Source: Kudoa neothunni (taxonomy: Eukaryota > Cnidaria). From it: a DNA stretch of 64,000 bases. The notes below the pieces were generated by a model. That model searched no databases. It worked only from the letters and a program-made list of their open reading frames with translations, and had not been told where the DNA came from. Shown in pieces: positions 1 to 11,340 of this stretch. The position numbers were made by a program, and so were the translations under genes. The stretch's first letter is position 1. The number at the start of each line of letters is the position of its first letter. The stretch covers positions 11,160,001 through 11,224,000 of the forward strand of contig OZ199839.1 of the NCBI GenBank assembly GCA_964304625.1. The letters are read 5' to 3'.

Positions 1-1340
1 ACACGAAAGGATTAAGGCATAAAAATACACTTGCAGGTTTGATTGAGAAATAGTTTATCTATCAACTACAAAAAACTCATTGGTATTGATTGATGGTTAT
101 ATATTATTTATGCGAAATGTCCAAACTCATTTGAGGCTTATATCTATTATCAACGTAATACTTTTGAAGCGGATGTTTTTTACCTTCGAATTTACTCTTG
201 ACTCTGGAAATGAGCTCCAAAATATTCTTCGTAGTGACCGATAAAACCTCGATTCATCCATATAAATATATAAATGATAATGGAATCATTGAGATTAAAT
301 TAAAGATATTTTAACGCCTATCTACTCATATTTAAAATTATTTTTTAACATAATAATACAAATTTTTCTTGTTTCTATACAATCCTGAGAATTCCATCCA
401 AGAGATACAATTGAAATTTTATTAGCGTATAATGAAAACACTATAAAAAATGGGTGCCCATTTTTCATAGAAATATCAACATCAAAACACTAGAGAAATA
501 TTTTGGTGATAAGATCCAAAAATAATTTTATATGTTCCTCTACAAGTTCGCAAATGTACACGTATAGATTTGAGCGAGTCTTGATCATCCGTTACCTCTT
601 TTTCATTATTAGTAATTTTAATTCCATGATCATTCGGTTTTTTCTTTAAAATACACCAAATTTTTGATATACGAACAACCATTTTTTTATATATTTGTTA
701 GAGTATTGATATTAAAAGTAAATCGAGAATATACGAAAAACATTATGAACTTAAGCTAGTGAAACTGCCATAGATTTCATATTGTTGGTTAAAATGACAT
801 TTTTCTTTCTCTTCATTCATATACAGGTTTGAATTATGGTCTCGAAATTCTGAAATTGATCTAATATATGATTATAATAAATTAGATTCTATGTTCAGGC
901 ATAACAGTTATTTAAATGCTAATAATACACTCATAATGTATAACCGAAACTTTATTAACAACAAAAATAATTTGGGAGAATTTTTTAACTCAGAATTAGT
1001 CCAAAAAATAAAATTTTATTTTAACTAAACTCAACAAAAATTTTTCCTTTCGAGTTTTAATCAATCATCATAACGATAAACGAAGAATGATAGTTGAGAC
1101 CTCAGTGTAAACTATTAACCACACAAAGTTATACGACCAACCAAAAATGGTCGGAGGAGAAAGACCCCAAAATTAGCTAGAGGGTTTAAAATGAAGTTGA
1201 CGTGTTAAAAACAAGAAAATATTAATTATCTAATACAGTTGTTATTTAATAAGTGAATAGTTGGTTCTAATAACTTTGAAGGATATAATCGTCAGTTTGT
1301 TAAATTAGATGTGTTCGCTCGTTTGCTAATTTATAAAAGA
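1..1340. other. AT-rich spacer at window start
   Basis: No gene is supported here. The short open frames have low-complexity AT-driven composition and no recognisable domain. A weak transposase-like trace lies near 120-265 on the minus strand and is listed separately. Confidence 0.6.
120..265 (-). mobile_element. possible Tc1-like transposase relic
   Basis: On the minus strand a short stretch reads Y-M-D-E-S-R-F followed by basic residues, and about 30 codons later S-I-T-L-I-I-D-I-S. This resembles the FIDESGF...KNITLIAAI block of the better preserved Tc1-like copy near 60.1 kb and the relic near 22.2 kb. Frames between the two blocks do not hold together. It could be chance similarity; the shared order and spacing of two motifs is the only support. 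Confidence 0.3.
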
Positions 1341-2433
1341 TTAAAATCTATAAAAAAGCAAATACCTCGTCTCATATTGCAGATTAGTATCGAAAATCAA
1401 TTGGTTTACCCCTCGAATACCGTGCATGAAATAGAAAAATGCTCTTTCACGAATGAGTTTCAAGCCATCAACTAGATTCGTATTGTAGATTGAACTGTGA
1501 GTATAATTTTTGTTGGTAGCAAAAGTAGCGTTGCAAAATCCCAACAGAAATCCAATATTTGCGTCTCCGTTTTGTAGATTAGTGCGATGATTCGAAGCAT
1601 TCACGAGACAATTGAGCATATTAGCCCTGATAACATATCCACCTCCAGAACAGTAAGGAGGAAAGTGGATTCCAGATATTGTACTGAATGGTTCATAATT
1701 CTTATGACTCTTATCTCGAATAATCAACATATTTTTATTCCTAACCCAACTATAAAACAATCGTAAAGAACCAAACATACAACAATCCTTCATAGTCTAT
1801 GTTGGAATCGACGATATCGGACAAATGTTGGATGTAGGGTACGATATTCACATAGACATCATCGTCAGTTTTGACTATGAATTTCAAACTTTTTATGTTC
1901 TGTTCTATTGAGAAATATTAACGAAGCTATGAGTTTTTTGCCTAGATTGCGATATTCTTCCTTAATACTATTGTGGGATAAACAGATCTCCGTAGAGGCT
2001 GTTCTCGTAGATAGCCGCTTTTAGAGTATCGTTATTTTTGAATCCGACTTGGAAGTTGACAACATAACTCAAAGGGGTGGATAGAGCGTTCCGAGAGAAA
2101 TGGGACCATACTGCTCTAATCGCACAGCGAGATATATAATCATCCACTTTGGAATCCACTATGATGATCACTTGGGGATCTGCTTCATTCGGTTCAATAT
2201 TAATAGCGCCTGTGCCATTTGTTTGAGCGTTTCGAAGGCAACTTTCAAATATAGTACTAGGATCCAATTTTCTACGTTCGAAAACAGTATCGGATTGTCT
2301 TTTAAATCCTACCCAAATGCATGGAACCAATGATAATGTAGTTGACTGCAAAAACTGTCAGTAGAAGGCATCCAAACCACATGAATAAGATCAATCCGTG
2401 TCTACCCACTTTCTCTAAAAATTTTGAATTCAT
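1341..2433 (-). pseudogene. GT31 beta-1,3-galactosyltransferase-like, frame-broken copy
   Basis: The reading starts at ATG 2433 with a basic tail and a hydrophobic segment (LILFMWFGCLLLTVFAV), the type II anchor of a Golgi glycosyltransferase. The catalytic region has CAIRAVWSH, a VKTDDDVYV DxD site for metal and UDP-sugar, DYEGL, and FPPYCSGGGYVIR, all matching the GT31 family. An intron at 1750-1780 (31 nt, GT-AG) follows DYEGL and sits at the same place and phase 2 as in the intact paralogue at 16.7 kb. About three one- or two-base shifts break the frame: just after the anchor near 2300, near 1975, and before the DxD block near 1900. None can be explained by a splice site that I can find. 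It is most likely a decaying pseudogene; sequencing error in three places is less likely because neighbouring genes read cleanly. Confidence 0.75.
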
Positions 2434-2916
2434 CGCACTCCTAGGTAAATTTGGATAAATTATTCAATCTTTTCGGCTGTACGCCCAACTACGGAATTCT
2501 CCATATAATTGACGTGATATCAAATTAACACGTTCTATTATTGATAAAGGTGTCATGTAAACTGTTTGTACAAAGCATAATTGGCACATTTTAGCTTTAA
2601 AAATTATCAATGTTAACTGTTTACACCAACTATATTGGTAGGCAACCTTAATAGGAACATCATCCTCATTTGATTCGAAATAGATTATTTAATTATTTAC
2701 GTCATAATTCAAAATTAATATAGATTGTATACTTCAAGGATAATTTATATTTAAATAATTGAAAAGAAGACGAATCCTAAATTAATTATTACAAATTTTG
2801 GTTTATCAAGGTGAATATTCGCTCATATTAAACAAAATATCAAAATATCACCAAAACTCCCGTCTAAATAATGTGTTAGTTGGTTAATTAGTAGATGGGT
2901 TATTTTAACATTCAGA

Positions 2917-4280
2917 TTATTTCCACCCAACGTTGCAAATAGACAAACACATTGCATGGCTATCGAAATTGTTCAAGTTCATATTCAGCCCACCGAATGT
3001 GAATTCAGTGCAGGTGGAAGTACTAGGATCACTCTCCTCATATTTATAATAAAAACCTCCTCAATCTCAGATTGCCATTTGTGTTATCGTCACCATCATT
3101 CACCTCACCGGATAGCGGTAGCTGACACACTGAAACCATTTCGGTTTGCGTGTAATGACTCACTATACATGCATTCATATTTTAGATGTTAAATCATCAT
3201 AAGTGGTAACAAACTGTATCGGAAATTGTTAAAATACCTGCAGGACAATAACTCATGCATAAATCCACTGATTTAAATCTGTTAACATTTGGATCGAACT
3301 CGTCGGGATCATCTTCCGACTCCGGTATCAGCGAATAATATGGTAGGCACGCTTTTAGAGAATAATTGTAATAGTAATATCTTTTGACCTGAGCTTCATC
3401 CGCTAGAATATTGAGATCGGTTGTAAATTTTCTTTGAAGGGGTGGATTCCGCTTGCAAGCGTTAATAATATTTTCATCACCTAAATTTCGAGTAAAAATA
3501 ATAATAGTGGTCTCGAATTTTGCTCCACCTACCTAGACATAAACTAACACATTGAGACAAATGCTTTAGTTCTCGTTTGGTTTTCAACCCATTTCCAAAC
3601 GCTTGATAGTAGCATTGCTTTTTTTTCGTAATCTGGTACAATGCCCATTCTCGGGTTGCCTATATCTACTTCGTAGGTAATGCCGCAGTCGAATCTATTT
3701 GGAATTCGATAAAAACTCTGCCCATCGTGAGTGATGGCATTGGAGTCAACTGTATTTCTCCCGCCACCAGCATCCACTATTCTATGTGTTATTAGTCGTC
3801 TCTACTAATGTCTACCTTTGCATGCCATCTCACATTCTTCTTTGGTGAGAAAATTGTTCGGGTTGCCACCACAACCAGAATAATGGAATTCTAAACAATT
3901 CCCCAAGAGTGTAGGATCTTTATTGGCGGCATAGTAATATCTTAATTTGAATTTTGTATCCGTTATCTCACAGGCGCCTTTATCTGGTTCCAATGAACAA
4001 CTGTCTGCCTGATCGTAAGGAGTAAACTTTTCTAAAATAAAACATATGAGATTATACAACATCCACTCATATGACTAAACAGAATTGATTACTGTGTGCC
4101 TCACAGTCACTTTCTTTGGCGTAATTATTCAAATTCCCACCCATTCCTCTATACATAAATAATTCACATTCAGACGTTGTTTTGTTGATGAAATATCGAT
4201 GGGTTAAGCTTGAATTGGGATGACCAGGATCAGGATACACTCCTACGTCCAAGTCGTACGATGGCAATGGGTAAACTTTA
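2917..4280 (-). CDS. secreted multi-Kunitz (BPTI) domain protein, 5' end not found
   Basis: Six exons are supported: about 4280-4093, 4031-3816, 3776-3549, 3480-3238, 3162-3109 and 3059-2917 (stop). Every junction is phase 1, the usual arrangement for extracellular modules. The second exon holds a full six-cysteine Kunitz domain (C, GAC, GNC, SGCGGN, EEC, MAC). Flanking modules keep the RYYYN/FYYKY core and the last C-x3-C but are degenerate: the modules in exon 4 and exons 5-6 lack both cysteines of the 14-38 disulphide, and the first module keeps only two or three. The residue after the second cysteine is Glu rather than the Lys/Arg of trypsin inhibitors, so simple trypsin inhibition is doubtful. 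The third exon (228 nt) has no clear domain. No signal-peptide exon was found upstream of 4280, so the model is 5' incomplete. The protein is expected to be secreted. Confidence 0.8.
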
Positions 4281-6055
4281 ATTTTTATTACAGTATTACG
4301 AAGAATAATTTATATAGATTACATTGCCTTGATATAGGTATAATCCAATTAAATATAGATATAAGTAGAAGCATTCTTTAACTATATCAATAAGGGGATA
4401 GTCTTAACTTTTTTTTCGATCACTTTAGTTGAACCAAATTCTTCCAGAATTAAAATCCTTTCAAGCCTCTTATGATACATGCATTTAATAAATCTCATTG
4501 GAATTCCGTTATTTTTGGCAAAGTTAAAGATTCGGAATAAAATTTTTATTTGTGTTCATAAATTTATACAAGTAATTTCTATTGCTATTATTTATTTAAT
4601 TGGATAAGTTTGTGAAAAATAAATTCCAAATAGCTTTTAAATATTAGAATATTTAATTAACATGAGAAAACTTATTACCACCTATCCATTAATCCCAAAT
4701 GTCGTTTGGTATTCAAATTTATTGACGAATCAGTTCATTATTAATTTAAGCGGTGAATTAAAAAATTTTTTTAATAATTTTTTATTTATTTACGCTCATT
4801 TTAAAATATAAGGAATTATTCGGAGATCTTTTTTTACCCATAGAGTAAAATAATAGCTCCCTGAGCAAATATCAATCATTTTTGACATCCCTGTATAGTT
4901 GAAATGTTAAATGTTAGGTAAGGTATTCGAACCCTAACGTGAGCCAATCGGTAATAATAAAACTTATTTACAATTATCCATTTATACTATTCATAATTCA
5001 TTTTTTTCAGTTTTATTATTTGTTTGATAAATATAATTTTTGTGTATAAGTGAGTTACTTCAGATTACAATAATATATATTAATGCAGATATTTTTGAAT
5101 TTAAAAATTAAATAAAAAGTTTCCCCATATTTGAAACGAATTAAATGTTGTAATCCTAAGTTGCTAATCAGACTTTAAACCACCGATTAGAATATGTCAT
5201 TTTTTGCAGAGATACGTTATTTAACAAAATATTATTTGGAGGAGGTTTCAGCGAATTAAAGATTGACGAATAGAATATAACTCGTTGACTAATGATATGA
5301 AATTTCTTAATTTATTCACAGAGAGGTAGTTTTATTAGTCACAAATGATCCATTATAAATAAAATGATTGAACTTACTCACAACATCAAATCATTGAGTA
5401 GTTCATCCTACATTTTAATGGAAGGTAAAAAAACACGTTGAATTTATTTGTTTACAGATTCGATTTTTTAAATTAATTTGAACTAAAAGTATTAGCGATC
5501 TTCATGTTTATTATTATAGCATGGATTCCTATATCAAATAATTGTTTGTAATTAGAATCAGGTCATCTGACTTAATAACTCAAAAACTAAAAGTTTTAAA
5601 ATTTTAGACGTATCAATGTTATATTTATTGATAAATCAGCAAGTGGTGTGCTTCTAAACCTTGTGAAAGACGGTCCAAAATAACAATTAAATTGATCATA
5701 AAAAATTCCAAAATTATATTACTTAAGTCTTAACTCTACTCATAGTAAATCATAAAATAAGGAATCGATTTTTATATAGTCATTAATTTTAGTATGAGTT
5801 TAAAAGTTTTATTAATTTATTAATAAAGATTATAATCTTTTTTTAATTCATTTAATTTGGTGAGTTATTAAATTTATATAAATCAGAAATTCTCAATTGA
5901 TTAAAACCCACAAATAGTTTAACGAACAAAAAATCGTCTGAATAAGTTAACAATAATATCAACGTTATAGTAATCATCTACAAATTCGATTAACTTAATC
6001 TAACTAATAAAAATTCTCTCAAATTCCTAACATACATATACATATGAATTTTCCA

Positions 6056-6090
<35 letters not shown>

Positions 6091-6467
6091 TAATCAAAGT
6101 CACAATCATAAATAATTTAAAACACGCGCACGCATTATCAAAGAAATTATGTTCGTTAATTTTGATAACTGAATATGAATATACGAAACTAAATACTTTT
6201 TTACATATTGACTATTTGTATTAATAAATTGTATTTTTCAGCCAAAGTGAACCTTATTTAGATTTTATTCGGCAGATGTGACCATGTTAAAAAAAATTTG
6301 TGTTTATTTACATTGAAAATAAATGAATTTTTATTATTAACGACGATATAATTTAGAGAAATGTTACATCAATGTGGTTCAGAATTCGAGATGAGATACG
6401 TCCAAATTTAGTTTGATGTTTCCTGTGTGTGTGTGCGCGCATTGGGCGAACAATTTCCATATTCCTT
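4281..6467. other. AT-rich intergenic region
   Basis: No coding feature is recognised in about 2.2 kb between the Kunitz gene and the CPSF6-like gene. It should contain the missing first exon of the Kunitz gene if that gene is complete. One trinucleotide repeat lies near 6.07 kb. Confidence 0.5.
6055..6088. repeat. (TAA)n microsatellite
   Basis: About eleven uninterrupted TAA units, ending in a single TGA variant, in plain AT-rich spacer. Confidence 0.9.
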
Positions 6468-7404
6468 ATGGATAATGAAGCGGTTAGTCCACCTAAATTA
6501 GCCTCTGATCAAGAAGAAGGCGCGCTAGAATTAACTGAACAAGATAAAGATAATGAAAAGGGAGATTTAACGTAAGGGAACGTTTAATTGAAATTATCAA
6601 AAAATGGCGTATTTAGTGAGTTTTATTCCGAAATCATTGCGCCTCTAAGATCAAATGTAGTTACTAAACGGTAGAAAACGTTTTTATAAACATATCTTAA
6701 TTCCCCCTATATGTAGAAGCGACTATTTCTCCCAGCGAAATTAATAACAGTGGGGGTAAAATTTTTTCCAACCCAAATGGTAACTACTTGTTACTTATTT
6801 TCCTCGAATTGTGGGTGGAATTAGTGAAAAAAGTGGGATTACTATCCAAAAAAGGTTATTATCAAGAATCTACCATGGGTAAAAGGAGAGTGTGTCGGTT
6901 GACCTATGGTTAATGATCAATAGTGGACCTCTGATCAAGACATTGAAAAATGCAATAGCACAACTGGGAATACATGCATTGGTGAATATTACATTTAGAG
7001 AGAATAGAGCGAATGGTGTTTCAATGGGGTTATTTGCTAGGTTGTATACTGGTTATATGGCGTGTTTTGTTTAGGGTTGCCACCATCGAAATCACCACAG
7101 AAGAAGGTTATAATCAGTTGGCCGAGCAGATTCAAAATGTGTAAGTTTGCTCTCATAGAACTAATATATCAATTGTTATTTGTTTTCATAAAATTTCTAT
7201 GTATCTAGTGAATTTTATGGACATCCGGTTCAATTGGTACACCCAACCGCTGCCATTCCACAGTTGATTCCAACTACTGTTAATATTGATCCTGTGATAC
7301 CACCTACTCCGACAGTTCTACCAATAGCTGAGCCTATAACAGCTCCCATAGTTGCGCCAATTAATGCTCCCCTAACTACCGAGAATGGTAATAATATGGA
7401 ATAA
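6468..7404 (+). CDS. CPSF6: CPSF6/CPSF7-like RRM protein (cleavage factor Im large subunit)
   Basis: CPSF6 binds CFIm25 and guides poly(A) site choice in pre-mRNA 3' processing in the nucleus. An acidic first exon (6468-6571, start MDNEAVSPPK) is followed by RRM exons. VIIKNLPW ends an exon at 6878; the next exon (6924-7028) continues with WTSDQDIE and then NITFRENRANG, matching the WWTTDEDL and KFFENRANG blocks of CPSF6. Exon 7075-7140 gives VATIEITTEEGYNQLAEQ, and exon 7209-7404 gives YGHPVQLVHP plus a proline-rich tail ending NNME. The exons join in consistent phases except for one extra base in the A5 run near 6944 between DIE and NAIAQLG. The link between the first exon and the exon ending at 6878 is unresolved. 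The RS-like tail typical of CPSF6 is absent here; an RS-rich exon lies at 9748. The gene is either live with a base-call error or recently broken. Confidence 0.65.
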
Positions 7405-7585
7405 TTGTGTATTCTAAGAATATTTATCTAGACCACAAAACAGTTAAAGTACATCAAGAATCTGCCACTCATCGTGATCGGTAAACACACTAATTTCAAT
7501 ACGATATTATTGGAAAAACAGCATTGGGATGCTTTTAGACCTTAACAAATTTAGCCCGCCAAAAGATATCGCATCTTACTCTAAA

Positions 7586-8130
7586 TACATTCGAACTTTG
7601 ATTATATGGGAATCGCGCTATCTGGAAGATATTTTAAATTTTATTTGGATTTTATTGAAATTATGCGTCGATAAATGTTCGATTATCCGGAATCTCGGTG
7701 ACCGGACCAACTATTTAATCATAATTCCGGCTAAAAAGTACCACCCATCATCGAAAGACATATACAATGTATCATCATATATACCAATGCAATATTTTAA
7801 ACGAAAATATTTTTGGATTAATTATTTATAAATTTTTTCTTCTAAACCTTATGTTAAGCATTCTGTTCCCTATATAAATTTATATTATATCTGAACATAT
7901 ACTTGTGTGTATTTTAAATAAACATTAATTACCAATTATTTAGAAAAGTAGATTACTCCTCTGTATTAGCTGTAGACGTGTTTTCTACCTTAATTATGTA
8001 TTGTTATTTCTTTAAGTCTCGATATTCTTAGTTAATATGTATGTCAATATTTATTGAGTTAAATTGCAGAAGTTCAATTATTTTATTCGATAAATAGTCA
8101 GAATTGTTTATAAATCATATGTACGAGAGA
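7586..8130 (+). mobile_element. non-autonomous pogo/Tigger-like element, diverged copy
   Basis: This stretch aligns along its length with the element at 57088-57736: ttcgaact...tatgggaatcgcgctatctgg against its left end, then the shared core aaatgttcgattatccgg, and later the TTACTCCTCTGTA and TTTCTTTAAGTCT segments. The right end with its inverted repeat is missing or too diverged here. The 100-codon open frame at 7529-7831 runs over the repeat and is not a gene. Confidence 0.65.
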
Positions 8131-8347
8131 TCAACAAAGTACGACCCTTTAAAAAAATTGGATTACTTATGCGACACGTCCTAATTTGGGGTACGCCAGT
8201 AGAATTAATAGGGCCTCCCTGGAAGCAGTGCCAGGTTGTGCTTATGCCAAGACAAATTAGTACAATTTTATCATGTTATGCAAAATACACAAATAAATCA
8301 ATATTATAATATAACAATATTAACCTTCCAGATAAAATTATTAAATG

Positions 8348-8549
8348 AAAAATGTGATAGATTTCTATCCCAAGCAAATTTTGTCCACAATATTATAGCG
8401 TATTAATAGAAACATAACTCCTGTCCAATTGTTGTAATCTTTATAAAAGCTTTCAGAAAAATGAATTGAATTTTTTTTGTCTTTACCACAAAAGTTAATG
8501 TAAAAACACCTTCCAGATAAAATTGGGTAGAAATCTACCCCACATTTTT
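8348..8549. repeat. short foldback with ~24-bp imperfect inverted ends
   Basis: Arms at 8348-8371 and 8525-8549 are inverted copies of a sequence reading aaaaatgtg...tagatttctaccc with few mismatches. A direct repeat ccttccagataaaatt lies just left of the first arm (8324-8339) and overlaps the start of the second (8509-8524). It looks like a tiny MITE or a rearranged piece of one. Confidence 0.5.
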
Positions 8550-9155
8550 CCTTCATATAATTATTCAAAATATTGTTAAATATCATTTTTAAAAATATAC
8601 GGAAATTCTATCGAGTAAATTTTGAATAAATAACGAAGCGCCGTACATGTGATGTCCATACGCAAAATAAATATAAGCATGTCGCCCTCTCCTGAATAGA
8701 ACGATAACTCCTTATTCTCACATTATTCACATAATAGTTATTAAAAATATGGTGGTTCTTGCTTAGTTCTGCGTTGCAGAGAGTATTCAACAAAGTATAT
8801 GATATAATTGTTCAACAGTTTGACAATTTTTATGTTTTTCTGCGCAGTATTACACTGCGTTGTCTAAAATGGTATAAATTGATTGGCAGCAGTTATGAAC
8901 TTGAATTAAATATTAAAGCTAAAAACCCACAAATACACCTATAAATACAATCATACTCCAAAGAAACGTACCAACATTAAAGTGCGCGCAGATTATAACT
9001 TTTATAATTGGTCATTTATTCAGAATTTACTCGATCAATTTTCCTCATATTTTGTCAGTCAATGCTGACTTTTATTTGTAATGTGTAAATTTTTCAGCTA
9101 CTTAATAGGTTGAATAAAAAAACAATTATGTTTATACGAAAATTTTATTTCTTTT

Positions 9156-9194
9156 TGTACCATCTGAGTATGTGGTGCATACTCAGATGGTACA
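9156..9194. repeat. perfect 17-bp stem, 5-nt loop hairpin
   Basis: gtaccatctgagtatg is followed after tggtg by its exact reverse complement, and one flanking T/A pair extends the stem. It stands alone in AT-rich DNA with no element around it that I recognise. Confidence 0.85.
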
Positions 9195-9747
9195 TGCCTG
9201 ATTTATTTGGTATCTCGCAAGGAAAACCCTTTATCAAACATGAATCAATTCCATGTTTAACACTCAAAAAAATTTATAATTTTGGTTTAATTTTTGATTG
9301 CTTTTCGAACAAAAAAAAATTTAATCCGGTCCTTGAAACTTATGAAAATCAAAAATTTGACCCGCCAGCTAAAAACTTTGGTGCCCCCCTATCCTAAACA
9401 ACATATGCGCAGACGCAAAATTATATTTAGTCAAAACAATTCTTGCTCAAAAGTCGAATACAGATTTTATTTTTTATAATCTATTGTATATCATTCTCTT
9501 ATACATTCCTCACTCACATAGTTCCGAACCACTTAACTGTAATCAAAACTATTTTCTATGGATTAAATTTTGTTCACACCAATAAATACTTATATATTAT
9601 CTTCTACAAATTTCTAAATATATTAAATATAAATTAAATTTTAATAATGTTAATCCTTTAATAAAATTGTGATATTTTCCCCAATGTGGTTTTATCGTTT
9701 TATTGAATGTTAGTTTATTGTATTATTTTTTATATTTTTGTGAATAG

Positions 9748-9907
9748 AAGAGATCATGATTCAGAAAGAAAAGAAAAATCCCGCAGTTATCGCCGTTCCC
9801 ACAGACACAGCTCTTCCAGTAGAGGTAGAAGTCGATCTCGTGAGAGAAGAAAGCGAAAGCAACAATCCTCCAAGGTTTCAAAGAGTCATTATCGTTCTCA
9901 TCGTTAG
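9748..9907 (+). CDS. RS-rich C-terminal exon, parent gene uncertain
   Basis: After the acceptor TGAATAG the frame reads RDHDSERKEKSRSYRRSH, then SSSSRGRSRSRERRKRK, and stops with SHYRSHR. This arginine/serine-rich tail is typical of SR proteins and of the C-terminal domain of CPSF6. The acceptor is phase 2. The last exon of the CPSF6-like gene 2.3 kb upstream has no phase-2 donor, so a direct join does not work and an extra exon would be needed. It may instead belong to another splicing factor whose upstream exons I could not see. Confidence 0.55.
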
Positions 9908-10077
9908 TAGAGAATTACATTGACAGCATTGTAATTTTATGTACCTCCTCATTGATTCGATTGTCAATGGATTTTGTTTTTACAGCGCGAATCATCCCAG
10001 CCACACAAGCATATATAGCATCTGATTTGAGTGGTTGTGGAGCACATTTAATATTAAGAACAGGAGGGCGTTGTAAA

Positions 10078-11049
10078 ATGAAGATCTTTTTTAAGATAAT
10101 AGGTTATGTGTTATTGATGTTAGCATATATAGCAATGCTGTATATGGAGGTGACTTTTGTGTACGAGTTGCAACCATCTACTCGATGGGTTCACGCCAAC
10201 AATACACTCAATAAAACAATCGTCGATCACCCCACTCTCTACAATCAAGTGTCATTTTCTCTGTGGTTTATAGTTGGAATAATATCGCTACAATCGATCT
10301 GGATTTTCTACTTCTACATAACAATAGTGTTTAAGAAACGCGCAATAATTCCTTTGTTTGTTGTGTTCGCCCAATTTCTCGCTTATATATGCAACATCTT
10401 GTGGGTGTATTTTGTGGCGAGAAAATATTTCACCACAGCTTTGGTTATGTCAGCAATGGAGTTGGTGTTGGTGACGTTAGCTACGCTCAGCGTGAGTGTT
10501 GCAGTTGGCAGTGAGAATGATTTGGTAAGTTTCACGCGGATAAAATTAGCATGCGACCTCAATAATAATTCATCACTTTAATCTCAATGTTGTTTGATAT
10601 AGTGTTCGAAATATCGAATCAATATCCTTCGATTTTTGTTTCTGCCGTTGCTAGCAATTTACGCCACCTACACTTTTCATAAAGTGGTCTGTGACACAGC
10701 CTACAGTACTATGTTGTATGTGGCAATCGACAGACAATCGTTGATATCATTGATCCCTGCTATTGTGTTGGTGTCATGGTTCGCGTTGTTTATCGTAGTG
10801 GATTGTTACTTTTTTCAGCGGGCTCTACTTTTCAATGTAATTCCCTATGGATTATTGGTGGCCGTGTTCTCCAATATTCTCCACAATGTATCAAGGATCT
10901 ATTTAAAAGCTTCAATCGAGTGGTGTATCACTGTTCTCATTCTAAATGTGATTGTGATTGGATGTGTCGTCAAAATTATAAGTTTTATCCGTGCCATATA
11001 TAATCACCTAAACAGTGGTGGTCGTCCACAAATGCGGGTTCTTGTTTAG
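10078..11049 (+). CDS. eight-helix integral membrane protein, unknown family
   Basis: Two exons, 10078-10524 and 10603-11049, joined by a 78-nt intron (GTAAGT...GATATAG, phase 0). Each exon is exactly 447 nt and each encodes about four hydrophobic helices, giving a protein of 297 residues. Helices are visible around IIGYVLLMLAYIAMLYM, FSLWFIVGIISLQSIWIFYF, IPLFVVFAQFLAYICNILWV and LVTLATLSVSVAV in exon 1, and around FLFLPLLAIYATYTF, LIPAIVLVSWFALFIVV, PYGLLVAVFSNILHNV and VLILNVIVIGCVVKII in exon 2. One glycosylation-like NNT/NKT loop follows helix 1. The ATG at 10078 is preferred because it directly precedes the first helix; the frame is open upstream to 9952. I do not recognise the family and see no clear sequence similarity between the two halves. 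Confidence 0.75.
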
Positions 11050-11340
11050 TTATAACTAACTTAACTTAACTTATAACTGGGCCAGTTCAATTGATAGCAA
11101 GCGCAAACTTCCACATTAATCATTATTAATCACATCAAAATATGATTACATTTTGCGTAACGCATCAAAAATGCAAAAAAATTTAATACACGTAGATTAA
11201 TCAAGTAAAATAACAATAAGTAAATGATTAAAAAATGGGATAAATAAACATGTTCGTCAAATCAACAACCGAACTTGTATCAATTCCTCTCTCCAATCCA
11301 GGCTTTGTTTGACTACACATGAGATTATTCACACAATATT

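Larger units (their letters stand above)
7405..9747. other. repeat-rich interval between CPSF6-like gene and RS-rich exon
   Basis: No gene is supported. The interval contains a pogo-like MITE copy, a small foldback and a perfect 17-bp hairpin, each listed separately. It could be a single long intron if the RS-rich exon belongs to the CPSF6-like gene. Confidence 0.5.

Noticed and set aside
3800-3830. CRISPR or prokaryotic operon signals
   Set aside because: No regularly spaced repeats exist in the window and the genes have spliceosomal introns.
4905-4960. Possible tRNA B-box (ggttcgaat on the minus strand)
   Set aside because: No cloverleaf or acceptor stem can be formed around it.
6879-6923. 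Second frame break at the start of the CPSF6-like RRM
   Set aside because: A 45-nt GT-AG intron joins VIIKNLPW to WTSDQD exactly as in CPSF6, so no break is needed there.
7529-7831. 100-codon plus-strand open frame
   Set aside because: It runs across the pogo-like MITE, whose second copy at 57 kb has no such frame.
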